Assembly (NCBI GenBank): GCA_021775755.1
Contig: JAJFHE010000019.1
Coordinates: 80,900 to 144,899, forward strand
Direction of reading: 5' to 3'
From: Hyphomicrobiales bacterium
Lineage (GTDB): Bacteria > Pseudomonadota > Alphaproteobacteria > Rhizobiales > JAJFHB01
DNA: 64,000 nucleotides
Part shown: positions 46,741 to 54,545 of the stretch, in pieces
Position numbering within the stretch: the stretch's first letter is position 1
Layout of the letters: the number at the start of each line of letters is the position of its first letter
The notes under the pieces: model-generated
What the model saw: the letters and a program-made list of their open reading frames with translations, nothing else
Database searches by the model: none
Told to the model about the DNA's origin: nothing
Position numbers and translations under genes: made by a program

Positions 46741-47271
46741 TCAAGCCGTGCCGAGCATGGCGTGGCGGCCGGGCAACCCGAGCGCACGCAGGGCTTCGCC
46801 GGGTGTGCGGCCGGTGACCGGGTGGCGCCAGTGGGGGGCGATTTCGCGCAACGGCTCGAGCACGAAAGCGCGCGCGTCGATGCCTGGATGCGGCAGGATC
46901 ATCGGCATGGCGCCCCGGCTGCCAAGGCCCCTCACCGTCCAGTGGGCGCCGGAGCGCACGCGGTTATAGGCGAGGAGATCGAGATCGAGCGTGCGCGGCC
47001 CCCAGCGCATCTGGCGGCGGCGGCCGGCGGCCCCCTCGATGGCGTGACAGAGCCCGAGCACGATTGCCGGGGGATAGGCGGTTTCGACTGCGATCACGCC
47101 GTTCAGGAACGGCGGCTGGTGCAGATAGCCGAAGGGCGCCGTGCGGTACCATTGCGAGCGCCGCGTCACAACCACGCCGACGCTTTCAAGCGCCTCGAGG
47201 GCGCGCTCGAAGGTTTGCGGCGGCTCCCCCCACGGGCCGGCGATATTTGCGCCGAGAGCGATCAATATCAT
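46741..47271 (-). CDS. folK: 2-amino-4-hydroxy-6-hydroxymethyldihydropteridine diphosphokinase
   Basis: HPPK transfers pyrophosphate to 6-hydroxymethyl-dihydropterin in folate synthesis. The 176-aa product has MILIALGANIAGPWGEPPQT at the start, TAPFGYLHQPPFLNGVIAVE, and the signature RWGPRTLDLDLLAY with the two Mg-binding Asp residues. A Pro-His-Pro segment (ILPHPGIDARAFVLEPL) follows. It is divergent from the NYN-domain gene across 173 bases. No folP or folB is adjacent. Confidence 0.94.
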   Translation of the reverse strand: MILIALGANIAGPWGEPPQTFERALEALESVGVVVTRRSQWYRTAPFGYLHQPPFLNGVIAVETAYPPAIVLGLCHAIEGAAGRRRQMRWGPRTLDLDLLAYNRVRSGAHWTVRGLGSRGAMPMILPHPGIDARAFVLEPLREIAPHWRHPVTGRTPGEALRALGLPGRHAMLGTA

Positions 47272-47444
47272 GTCACACCGTCAAAGCTTCGATTGTCAGG
47301 CGCGGCGATCCGCGTTACTAGATGCGCTCATAGTCGCTTTCGCGAATTTACGCAAACCACCCCGCGCCGCACCCTGCCCATATTTTCACACCAGTTTATT
47401 GTTATCGCGGCGCCTGAAGACATTGACTTAAAGGAAATCCCCAC

Positions 47445-48119
47445 ATGCATTTTCATGCAGGCGAACGCTATGCGCTGTTCATCGACGGCGCCAATCTCTA
47501 CGCCACGGCACGTGGCCTCAATTTCGATATCGACTACAAGCGCCTTCTTGCCGTGTTCAAGGGAGACGGCAAGAGCGGGGGCCGGATGATCCGTGCGCTC
47601 TATTACACCGCCCTTATCGAGGATCAGGAATATTCGCCGCTGCGCCCGCTCATCGACTGGCTCGACTACAACGGCTACACCCTGGTGACGAAGCCGGCGA
47701 AGGAGTTCACCGACCCGTCCGGGCGCCGCAAGATCAAGGGCAATATGGACATCGATCTTGCCATCGACGCGCTGGAGATGGCCGATAATCTCGATCACGT
47801 GGTGCTGTTTTCAGGCGATGGCGACTTCCGCCCGCTGGTCGAGGCGGTGCAGCGCCGCGGCAAGCGCGTCACCGTCGTCTCGACCCTTGCCACGCGCCCG
47901 CCGATGATCGCCGATGAACTGCGCCGTCAGGCCGACGAGTTCATCGACATCGCCGACATGGAGCAGGAAATCGGCCGCGCGCGCAGCAATCGTAACGACC
48001 AGGGGCGCGACGATAACCGCGCGGACGATGGCGGTGACGACGATGGCGAGGACGGGCCTTACGAGTATGACGATGACGGCGAGGAAGAATTCGAGGGCGA
48101 GGAATTCGAGGACGTTTGA
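47445..48119 (+). CDS. NYN (PIN-like) domain protein, LabA/DUF88 family
   Basis: The product has 224 aa. The NYN fold is marked by YALFIDGANLYATARGLNFD near residue 9, the second acidic site GNMDIDLAIDALEMAD near 105, and VVLFSGDGDFRPLVEAVQRR near 121-140, the set of Asp residues expected to bind a metal for RNA cleavage. The C-terminus (about 180-224) is almost purely Asp/Glu/Gly. Members of this family are presumed RNases with roles in RNA processing; the exact target is unknown. In alphaproteobacteria it is often located near folK and rpoZ, as here. Confidence 0.9.
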   Translation: MHFHAGERYALFIDGANLYATARGLNFDIDYKRLLAVFKGDGKSGGRMIRALYYTALIEDQEYSPLRPLIDWLDYNGYTLVTKPAKEFTDPSGRRKIKGNMDIDLAIDALEMADNLDHVVLFSGDGDFRPLVEAVQRRGKRVTVVSTLATRPPMIADELRRQADEFIDIADMEQEIGRARSNRNDQGRDDNRADDGGDDDGEDGPYEYDDDGEEEFEGEEFEDV

Positions 48120-48912
48120 GACGCGCGCGAATCCCTTACCAACACCTCAGGTGCGATCTGGGTTAGGGGTCGTACCGAAGAACGGGTTTCAGTGATGATC
48201 CGTCGTTGCCCGGCTTGACCGGGCAATCCAGTATCCGCATGAGTTGAAGGTGTCGTCCGCCTTGCCAAACGCCGATAAGCCGGTGGGTACTGGATCCCGC
48301 ATCAAGTGCGGGATGACGGCTGAGGGTGTGCGGGATGACGGCTGAGGGTGTGCGGGCTAGGAGTGCTGTTGCCCCCTTTACGCCGTCATGCGCGGATTTG
48401 TCCCGCGTATCTCGTGGCCGGCGCAGGGAGATCACCGGGTCAAGCCCGGTGACGACGATTGAGGGAACCCGGTGACGACCATTGAGGGAACCCGCGATGA
48501 CGATAGTGAGGACCGGCGATGGTGCAATAAAACCAGCGACGGGAAAAGAACGCACACTCCCCGGCCCCCGAGCCGGGGTCCAGGGCGGCAGGCAATCGCC
48601 GTGCCGCAAAGCCCCTGGGTCCCGGCTCGGGGGCCGGGACGTTCAAACGAGAGGGCATGTGGGGAGAAGTCATCGGGCGCTGTTACGCCGTCATGCACGG
48701 GCTTGACCCGCGTTTCTCGTGGCGGGCGCAGGGAGATCACCGGGTCAAGCCCGGTGATGACGATTGAGAGAGCCGGTGACGACGATTGAGGGAACCCGGA
48801 GATGACAATTGCGAGAGCCCGGTGACGACGATTGCGAGAGCCGGCGATTACGTTCTGAGGGCGCGGTGAGGACGTTGGAGCGGGCCGGTGGTGAGGCGAC
48901 GAAAGAGCGGAG
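48120..48912. repeat. 793-base repeat-rich intergenic region
   Basis: No gene is seen. The region holds GC-rich repeats. Two copies of an about 82-bp element (48381-48462 and 48686-48768) are each made of two hairpins, the second TCACCGGGTCAAGCCCGGTG; a third copy is at 60128-60204. A 22-bp unit is exactly duplicated in tandem (48309-48330, 48331-48352). Short degenerate direct repeats built on CCGGTGACGACGATTGAGGG occur around 48459-48500 and 48770-48850. A second family (about 48560-48641, containing TGGGTCCCGGCTCGG) recurs at 60239-60323. These look like REP-type palindromic intergenic repeats. Confidence 0.75.
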
Positions 48913-49569
48913 ATGCGGGATATGGGTGCTGAAGCTGTTGGAGCGGAACCGGAGGCCAAGTGCGCGCTGTGTCCGCGCCTCGTTGAGTTCCGCGCCGAGA
49001 ACGAGGCGAAGTTTCCCGGCTGGTTCAATGGCGCCGTGCCCTCGTTCGGGCCCGATGACGCGGAGCTTCTGATCGTCGGGCTGGCGCCGGGGCTCAAGGG
49101 CGCGAACTGGAGCGGGCGGCCGTTCACCGGCGACTTCGCGGGCGACCTGCTCTATGCGACGCTCGGCAAGTTCGGCTTTGCCTCGGGCACCTACGATGCG
49201 CGCCCAGACGACGGGGTTGAGCTCAAGCGCTGCATGATCACCAACGCGGTTCGATGCGTGCCGCCGCAGAACAAGCCGGTCGGCGCGGAAATCGCCCAGT
49301 GCCGTGCGTTCCTTGAGGGCCGCATCGCCGCGCTCTCCCGCCTCCGGGCCATCATCGCGCTCGGCCGCATCGCCCATGACGCGACGCTGAGGACCCTTGG
49401 CGCGAAGCTTTCGGCCCACAAATTCGGCCACCGGGCGCGCCACGAGATCGGCGCCCTCACCGTCTTCGACAGCTACCACTGCTCACGCTACAACACCAAC
49501 ACGGGCGTGCTGACGACGGAAATGTTCGAGGCGGTGTTCGTGGATGTGAGCGCGTTTCTCAAAGGCTGA
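48913..49569 (+). CDS. Type 5 (UDGb-family) uracil-DNA glycosylase
   Basis: The enzyme removes uracil (and in relatives hypoxanthine) from DNA. The product has 218 aa from ATG 48913. Four cysteines (CALCPRL early, others later) are placed to hold the Fe-S cluster of families 4 and 5. Motif A is GLAPGLKGANWSGRPFTGD near 55-73, lacking the catalytic Asp or Asn of other families, as is normal for UDGb. Motif B is SYHCSRYNTNTG. The C-terminus ends 7 bases before the convergent smpB stop. A GCGGAG element precedes the ATG. Confidence 0.92.
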   Translation: MRDMGAEAVGAEPEAKCALCPRLVEFRAENEAKFPGWFNGAVPSFGPDDAELLIVGLAPGLKGANWSGRPFTGDFAGDLLYATLGKFGFASGTYDARPDDGVELKRCMITNAVRCVPPQNKPVGAEIAQCRAFLEGRIAALSRLRAIIALGRIAHDATLRTLGAKLSAHKFGHRARHEIGALTVFDSYHCSRYNTNTGVLTTEMFEAVFVDVSAFLKG

Positions 49570-49575
49570 AGCCCC

Positions 49576-50052
49576 CTACCCCTTTTCGCGCATGAGACGG
49601 GCTTTGTCGCGTTGCCAGGTGCGGTCTTTTTCGGTCTGGCGTTTGTCGTGCAGTTTCTTGCCGCGGGCGAGTGCCAGTTCGAGCTTGGCGATGCCGCGGG
49701 CGTTGAAATAGAGCTTCAGCGGGATCAGCGTCAGACCCTCGCGCTGGATGGCGCCGGTGAGGCGGTCGATCTCGCGCTTGTGCATGAGCAGCTTGCGCGG
49801 GCGCTTGGGCTCGTGGTTGGCGCGTGAGGCGTTGGCGTACTCGGGGATGTTGCAGTTGACCAGCCACAACGCGCCGCCTTCGGCCGAGGCATAGCTTTCG
49901 CCAAGGCTCGCCTTGCCGGCGCGCAGGCTTTTGACCTCGGTGCCGACCAGCGCCAGCCCCGCCTCGAAGGTGTCCATGATCTCGAAGTTGAACCGGGCCT
50001 TGCGATTGTCCGCGACAATCTTGCGGCCCGGCTCGGGTTTGCTCTTGCTCAT
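49576..50052 (-). CDS. smpB: SsrA-binding protein SmpB
   Basis: SmpB binds tmRNA and brings it to stalled ribosomes in trans-translation. The 158-aa product has the beta-barrel core [20 protein letters not shown] and [19 protein letters not shown], then [25 protein letters not shown] segments, and the basic C-terminal tail [20 protein letters not shown] that mimics a codon-anticodon contact. There is no Shine-Dalgarno sequence before the ATG; instead the start codon lies at the edge of a 263-bp inverted-repeat element (50051-50313). Confidence 0.95.
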   Translation of the reverse strand: MSKSKPEPGRKIVADNRKARFNFEIMDTFEAGLALVGTEVKSLRAGKASLGESYASAEGGALWLVNCNIPEYANASRANHEPKRPRKLLMHKREIDRLTGAIQREGLTLIPLKLYFNARGIAKLELALARGKKLHDKRQTEKDRTWQRDKARLMREKG

Positions 50053-50313
50053 ACCAGGGAAGACCGGTTTTGTTCCGTTTCACCGCGGCTTTTCGGGTTT
50101 CCGGCAAGGCGCGTCGCGTGCCGTAGTGTGTTCACTTCAAGCGCGACGCAACGCTGTCCGGCAAGCCAAAAAGCCCGGCCTTCGGTGAACCACATCCGCC
50201 ATCCGGGCGCGTTGCGGCGCTTGCCCGATGCCCCGCATCGCGCCACGCGCCGCGCCTTCCCGGGCCGGCGGATTTGGTTCATGAAATGGAGCAAAACCGG
50301 TCTTCCCTGGTAT
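50051..50313. repeat. Long imperfect inverted repeat (MITE/REP-like) between dapA and smpB
   Basis: Terminal arms 50051-50082 and 50282-50313 are inverted copies matching at 30 of 32 positions (outermost 26 bases have one mismatch; core ACCAGGGAAGACCGGTTTTG). Further inside, arms also pair, for example AAGGCGCGTCGCGTG on the left and CACGCGCCGCGCCTT on the right. Transcribed, the unit would fold into a hairpin of roughly 260 nt. It begins at the last bases of dapA and ends at the smpB start codon, filling the space between the two genes. Confidence 0.8.
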
Positions 50314-51218
50314 TACTCGGCGGCGGCAGTCTGTTTGGCACCGTCAAGCAGCCCGGCGAATTCAAGCGCCGCGACGACGGCGGCGCGGGTCTCCTCGCGC
50401 GGCTCGACCAGCGGCAGGCGCAGCTCACCCGCGCACAGGCCAAGCACGGAGGCGGCGAACTTCACCGGCCCGGGGCTCGCCTCGAGGAACAGCGCCTCGT
50501 GCAGCGGATAAAGCTTGTCCTGAATGGCCAGCGCGGAAGCATAGTCGCCCGCCATGCAGTGTTCCTGGAACGCAGAGCACAGCGCCGGCGCGACATTCGC
50601 CGTCACCGAGATGCAGCCGTGGCCGCCATGCGCCATGAGCGCCAGCGCCGTAGCGTCCTCGCCCGAGACCTGAATGAAGTCCGGCCCCATGGCGTGGCGC
50701 TGGGCGGAAACGCGCCACAGGTCGGCGGTGGAATCCTTGACGCCGACAATGCGCGGCAGCTCGGCGAGCTCCGCCATGGTCTCGACCGACATGTTCACCA
50801 TCGAGCGGCCGGGAATATTGTAGATGATGAGCGGAATGTCGCTCTCGTCGTGGATCTTGCGGAAATGCGCGTAGAGGCCCTCCGGCGTCGGCTTGTTGTA
50901 ATAGGGCATGACGAGGAGCGCCACGTCGGCGCCTGCCGATTGCGCGTGCTGCGTCAGCGAGATCGCCTCTTGCGTATTGTTCGAGCCCGTTCCCGCGATA
51001 ACCGGCACGCGGCCGTTATTCGCCTCGATGCACAGCGCAATGACGCGCTCGTGCTCGGCGTGGGAAAGCGTCGGCGATTCGCCGGTCGTGCCGACGGGAA
51101 CCAGACCGTGCGAGCCCTGTTTGACCTGCCAGTCGACGAATTCGAGAAAAGCCTTCTCATCGACTTGGCCGTCACGCATCGGCGTGATCAGCGCAGGGTT
51201 CGAGCCCTTGATCAACAT
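50313..51218 (-). CDS. dapA: 4-hydroxy-tetrahydrodipicolinate synthase
   Basis: DapA condenses pyruvate and aspartate semialdehyde in lysine/diaminopimelate synthesis. The product has 301 aa: [18 protein letters not shown] at the start, [18 protein letters not shown], the tyrosine in [25 protein letters not shown], and the Schiff-base lysine in [16 protein letters not shown]. All active-site residues appear present. The C-terminal Ala-rich tail ends in the arm of the inverted repeat. In relatives dapA lies next to a soluble lytic transglycosylase gene; here that neighbour is displaced to 57770 by an island. Confidence 0.96.
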   Translation of the reverse strand: MLIKGSNPALITPMRDGQVDEKAFLEFVDWQVKQGSHGLVPVGTTGESPTLSHAEHERVIALCIEANNGRVPVIAGTGSNNTQEAISLTQHAQSAGADVALLVMPYYNKPTPEGLYAHFRKIHDESDIPLIIYNIPGRSMVNMSVETMAELAELPRIVGVKDSTADLWRVSAQRHAMGPDFIQVSGEDATALALMAHGGHGCISVTANVAPALCSAFQEHCMAGDYASALAIQDKLYPLHEALFLEASPGPVKFAASVLGLCAGELRLPLVEPREETRAAVVAALEFAGLLDGAKQTAAAE

Positions 51219-51542
51219 GGTTCCAATCCTTGAGTTTTGGTGTCGGTTACGCGGGCCGGCCGCACCAGCGGCCAGCCTCAGGCGTTTCTATCATACCGCA
51301 GCGCACTATGGCGAGGCAAAGTGTTGGGTTGGTTAGTGGGGGTGGTGGCGGGGTGCAGATTGCCGCTTTGGGGAGGTGGCAGGCAAAGCTGGACACTCAA
51401 TTCTCGCCCGCTTCCGGCCAAGAGCGGTCGTTCACTGACATTGCCAGACTCGCAGATGCGGAATACTGAACCAGACATTCGCCGCATTCCGCTTCACAGT
51501 CAATGATTGTCAAGTTAATGCAACAGAGGAGTTCGCATTGCC
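51219..51542. other. 324-base region at the left edge of the island
   Basis: No gene is seen. The left half is GC-rich and should contain the dapA promoter. A G-rich run (51337-51361) is followed by a short hairpin built on CCGCTT and AAGAGCGG (about 51408-51427). From about 51470 the DNA becomes AT-rich, marking the island border. I found no convincing attachment-site duplication. Confidence 0.4.
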
Positions 51543-52235
51543 TCACGACATGTTTAGCTCGGAAGCTGGCGTTTTACCTTCAAATCGGTTGGTCAAATTT
51601 TCTTGGACTAAGTTTGGAAGAGACAACCAATTACTTTCGAAACATGCAACATTGATATCACTGATCGTCTCTGCAACATCTGAAAATACGTTTTTTGCTG
51701 AGTCTACAATGTTTTTCTTTTCCACCAATTCCTCAGGTTTGGTGGCTGAAGTTATAGAGTGAATTGCTGTTCCATGCGCAATTCCAGATAAGACATCGTA
51801 ACAGTCATCATGCTCTCTAGATTTTGTTGCCAACAGCGTATTGAGCCGTGAATCAAAGTCGGGATAAAATTCCTTAAGATACTTTTTGTTTGCTCTAGGA
51901 AGATTAGGTTGCTTTCGGAAAGACATGACACCCTCCCATTCTACTGGATGATCCTTGTAGAAAAGAAACTGTAAACTCAACTCGTAGTGTGCCCTAAGCG
52001 ATAGCACAGCGGGCCTGACAAGGCCAAACGACAACAATGATACTGCCTCGACAGCTGTGCCATAGCTCCCTCTCAACAACAGTTTACAATGTTGATGCTG
52101 TGTGCTCTTAAGATTTTTGGCCGTCCATGTAAGCGACAACCTCAAATGCTCTTTGCATTCGTCTGCGGTTTCCGTATTCGCACCAACTTGTGCTGCTACG
52201 GCGGCCGCAAATGCGTTGTAATCGGCTAACGTCAC
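51543..52235 (-). CDS. Unknown protein, third gene of the ParA-like operon
   Basis: The product has 230 aa, with its GTG start overlapping the stop of the previous gene (GTGA). It is largely helical, with SLLSFGLVRPAVLSLRAHYE and LQFLFYKDHPVEWEGVMSF in the middle, a layout reminiscent of DUF5677-like or HEPN-like helical proteins, though I see no clear HEPN catalytic R-x4-6-H. It has no signal peptide and no membrane helix. It probably acts with the ParA-like ATPase and the 158-residue protein. Function unknown. Confidence 0.65.
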   Translation of the reverse strand: MTLADYNAFAAAVAAQVGANTETADECKEHLRLSLTWTAKNLKSTQHQHCKLLLRGSYGTAVEAVSLLSFGLVRPAVLSLRAHYELSLQFLFYKDHPVEWEGVMSFRKQPNLPRANKKYLKEFYPDFDSRLNTLLATKSREHDDCYDVLSGIAHGTAIHSITSATKPEELVEKKNIVDSAKNVFSDVAETISDINVACFESNWLSLPNLVQENLTNRFEGKTPASELNMS

Positions 52236-52708
52236 CTGAGTTTCCAGTCGGAGCCCTTACCTTCGCGCTTTTCGTGTCTGATTCGCATTGCTGCGTGATA
52301 AACATCCGACTCTGAGAAGCGTTGCACAAGCTTCTTCAGCCACGCTTGCAGTCCCCGCCTTGAATCGAAATTGGGAATATCGGAGATATCATTAGCAACA
52401 CTTTTTGCGATACTTTCGGCCAGCGCGTCGGCAAATTGATGCACTGGGAGGCGGAGTTCGTGTCTCCTAATTTTGTCCAACATAACGTAGAATTCATCGA
52501 ACTCGGAACTAAAGAACGGTTGCTCTCTCGTTCGATCCAAAACCAGTGCCATGGAGTTTTCAAATTCATCCTCAAGATCGCGAACGATTTCTAAAAACAC
52601 CGTCCCGTTCATTTCTCTTATCAACTCGTGAAATGATCTCAGTTCTCTTTCGCTGAGCTGCAGCATTGCAAGTGCAGTTAGGCCCCTATGTATTCCAACT
52701 TTGGCCAT
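52232..52708 (-). CDS. Unknown helical protein, second gene of the ParA-like operon
   Basis: The product has 158 aa from ATG 52708, with GGGGAGCC upstream, starting one base after the ParA stop; the longer frame to 52939 overlaps ParA and is rejected. It is helical and charged throughout (LSERELRSFHELIREMNGTV, RDLEDEFENSMALVLD, then a basic C-terminal end KREGKGSDWKLR). No known domain is recognised. The size and place match the small partner proteins (ParB-like or adaptor) that follow ParA ATPases, but there is no ParB motif. Confidence 0.65.
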   Translation of the reverse strand: MAKVGIHRGLTALAMLQLSERELRSFHELIREMNGTVFLEIVRDLEDEFENSMALVLDRTREQPFFSSEFDEFYVMLDKIRRHELRLPVHQFADALAESIAKSVANDISDIPNFDSRRGLQAWLKKLVQRFSESDVYHAAMRIRHEKREGKGSDWKLR

Positions 52709-52709
52709 T

Positions 52710-53564
52710 CTAGGCTCCCCAAACACGTTCGGAAATTTCCCGAGCGATTTTCCCAATTTCTTGCCGTAAGACGTTTGAATAGGGGCCACCTTTGTCAGTT
52801 GCAAATCCCGTGTAACTGGGATCAGCAGACAAAATTTTGCTCTGTACCAATCGGTTGACCAGCACCTTTGGACCAAATTTTTTGTGCGCTCTAAGCTCAA
52901 TCTCCACGGGCGAGATCGGACCATTTCGTTGGACGCCATTGACGAGGATCATGTGTGTGGGGCTGAGCCCCAAGTGAGTAAAGAGCTGATCCACCAATCC
53001 CACCCCCAGAACAGAGAATTTGTCGAGCTTCACTGGTGATAATACGTCTGTAGAATTTTCTAATGCGCATTTTGTGACGAATGAGCTGCTTGGATTGCAA
53101 TCGAGCACGACTAGATCATACTCTGCTCGTGCCTGAGAAATGAACCTCTTGAAATACTTTGAAGCGTTTTTAAGCTGCCCTGCATGATCAATCATCGAAT
53201 ACTTTACCAGTTCAAACGAGCCAGGAACCAAATCGAGCCTCACTTCCAGGCCGTCGCCGAATTTTCGTAACCTCGTAGAAATTTCAGATGCCAAAGGCGG
53301 AGGTTGGTCTGATTGCTTAACCTGAAAAAAATCGTCTGAAGGAAGCGGTTCGAAGCACGACATCACTGTGTGACCATCATCAACAACTTGATCATACTGA
53401 GACTGGGTCTGCACAGACTGTGTCAGATTGAATTGCGCATCCAAATCGATGAGCAGAACCTTTTTCCGCATCTGATGATAAAGCACTCGCATAACGTGGG
53501 CCGATGCGGTCGTTTTTCCGACGCCTCCCTTCATGTTCAGGATCGAAACAACAGGTGCCACCAT
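52710..53564 (-). CDS. ParA/MinD-type ATPase
   Basis: The product has 284 aa from ATG 53564, after GGGAG. It carries the deviant Walker A LNMKGGVGKTTASAHV (signature lysine at residue 12, P-loop lysine at 17), the switch segment LLIDLDAQFNLTQSVQ, and Walker B YDLVVLDCNPSSSFVTKCAL. A typical ParA would continue with a ParB partner and centromere sites; neither is seen. The downstream genes are two unknown helical proteins, so this is probably an accessory operon rather than a plasmid partition locus. It is AT-rich compared with its surroundings and is first in its operon. Confidence 0.88.
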   Translation of the reverse strand: MVAPVVSILNMKGGVGKTTASAHVMRVLYHQMRKKVLLIDLDAQFNLTQSVQTQSQYDQVVDDGHTVMSCFEPLPSDDFFQVKQSDQPPPLASEISTRLRKFGDGLEVRLDLVPGSFELVKYSMIDHAGQLKNASKYFKRFISQARAEYDLVVLDCNPSSSFVTKCALENSTDVLSPVKLDKFSVLGVGLVDQLFTHLGLSPTHMILVNGVQRNGPISPVEIELRAHKKFGPKVLVNRLVQSKILSADPSYTGFATDKGGPYSNVLRQEIGKIAREISERVWGA

Positions 53565-53888
53565 CGGTGATACTCCCAAAATGGCTGTAGGAATCGCCCT
53601 ACACCCTATCCGCATTCAAAAATACTGCATAATCCAGCAGCGAAAAGATTCTTGTCACTTCGACTAAGGCATTTTCGAACATTACTTTGCCGCGAAGTCC
53701 CCGTTTCGTTGATCGAGCCATTCGCATTCTTAACCTTCGCGCGAAAGCCGACGCTGCCTGCATCACAGCTACTTGGCGACATTGGGGTCGATTCTGCCCT
53801 CCGATGCACTGTGCCCAATTGCTCTATTGTTGGCTCGCCAACGTCGGGGGGGCGATGTGGTAGGGCGTGGCAGATTGGAGGATCATTT
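53565..53888. other. 324-base gap between the ParA operon and the integrase remnant
   Basis: Short frames here have no ribosome sites or family features. The gap probably carries the promoter of the ParA-like operon. No repeat stands out. Confidence 0.35.
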
Positions 53889-54330
53889 ATGCAGATTCCA
53901 AACCTATCTGCCATTCACCCGCAACGGCCAGCCTGGAACAAGAAACGCATCGTTGGCCAGAAAAGTCCATTTCTGCCTAAGCGTATGTGGACAATCCGCG
54001 TACGTTTAGAAATTACTGGGAACCGAAGGGACCTTGCTCTTTTTTACACCGCGATCGACAGCAACTTGAGGAGTTGCGAGCTTGTTCGTCTAAAGATCGC
54101 CGACGTATGCATCGCTGGCCGAGTCGAAGAGGGAGCGTCGATCCTGCAGAGTTAGAACAAGAAGCACGAATGCTTCGAGCTCACGGAAGGAATTAGCAAG
54201 CCAATCCAGGACGAACTGGACGACCCAAGAATGCTCAGGCACGGGCACCTCTAGCCGAGCCGATTTCATGATTCGCCCCATATCTCGACACGGCTGTTTT
54301 CCCGGCAATTGCAGCGCTCCAAAGCAGTTG
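53889..54330 (+). pseudogene. Decayed tyrosine recombinase/integrase
   Basis: From ATG 53889 the first 88 residues (RPAWNKKRIVGQKSPFLPKR, LALFYTAIDSNLRSCELVRL) match the N-terminal part of a rhizobial family of tyrosine integrases. An in-frame TAG at 54153 breaks the gene; the same frame continues with recognisable integrase-like sequence (KKHECFELTEGISKPIQDEL, DDPRMLRHGHL) before another stop near 54250. Later bases (SRADFMIRPISRHG in a shifted frame) may be further remnants. The catalytic Arg-His-Tyr part is absent. It is evidence of past mobility of the island. Confidence 0.75.
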
Positions 54331-54545
54331 TCGGGCAGATCAGCAGCGTTCTTGATATGCGCAGTGAGCGCACTTCAAAAGAGAGCAGGGTCCGCTTGTA
54401 GCTATGGACAATCGCGTTAGCGGGTACGCAACTCTGGGGTTTCGGTGCTTGCGCAAGTCGTTTGTTCTCTTTATGTTCTCACCATTGTTCAATCATTGCA
54501 ACGATCACATCAAGGATTTTGCAATAGTTTTGCAATAGTGACGAT
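54331..54545. other. Control region upstream of the GNAT-PIN gene
   Basis: About 215 AT-rich bases without a gene, containing the exact tandem repeat at 54517-54538. The promoter of the GNAT-PIN/ASCH operon should lie here; I see no clear Shine-Dalgarno site before ATG 54546. Confidence 0.4.
54517..54538. repeat. Exact tandem 11-bp repeat before the GNAT-PIN gene
   Basis: TTTTGCAATAG occurs at 54517-54527 and again at 54528-54538, ending 7 bases before the start codon. Tandem sites at one helical-turn spacing are typical of cooperative repressor binding. It may be an autoregulatory operator. Confidence 0.5.

Noticed and set aside
48120..48912. CRISPR-like repetition in the 48 kb gap
   Set aside because: Repeat units differ in length and sequence, lie directly adjacent or overlap, have no unique spacers of constant size, and no cas genes are nearby.
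52710..53564. Plasmid or chromosome partition locus
   Set aside because: No ParB homologue, no parS-like 16-bp palindromes and no replication gene are seen with the ParA-like ATPase.
53652..54155. 167-residue open frame starting at 53652
   Set aside because: The first 79 residues have no integrase similarity and no ribosome site; only the part from ATG 53889 aligns with integrases.
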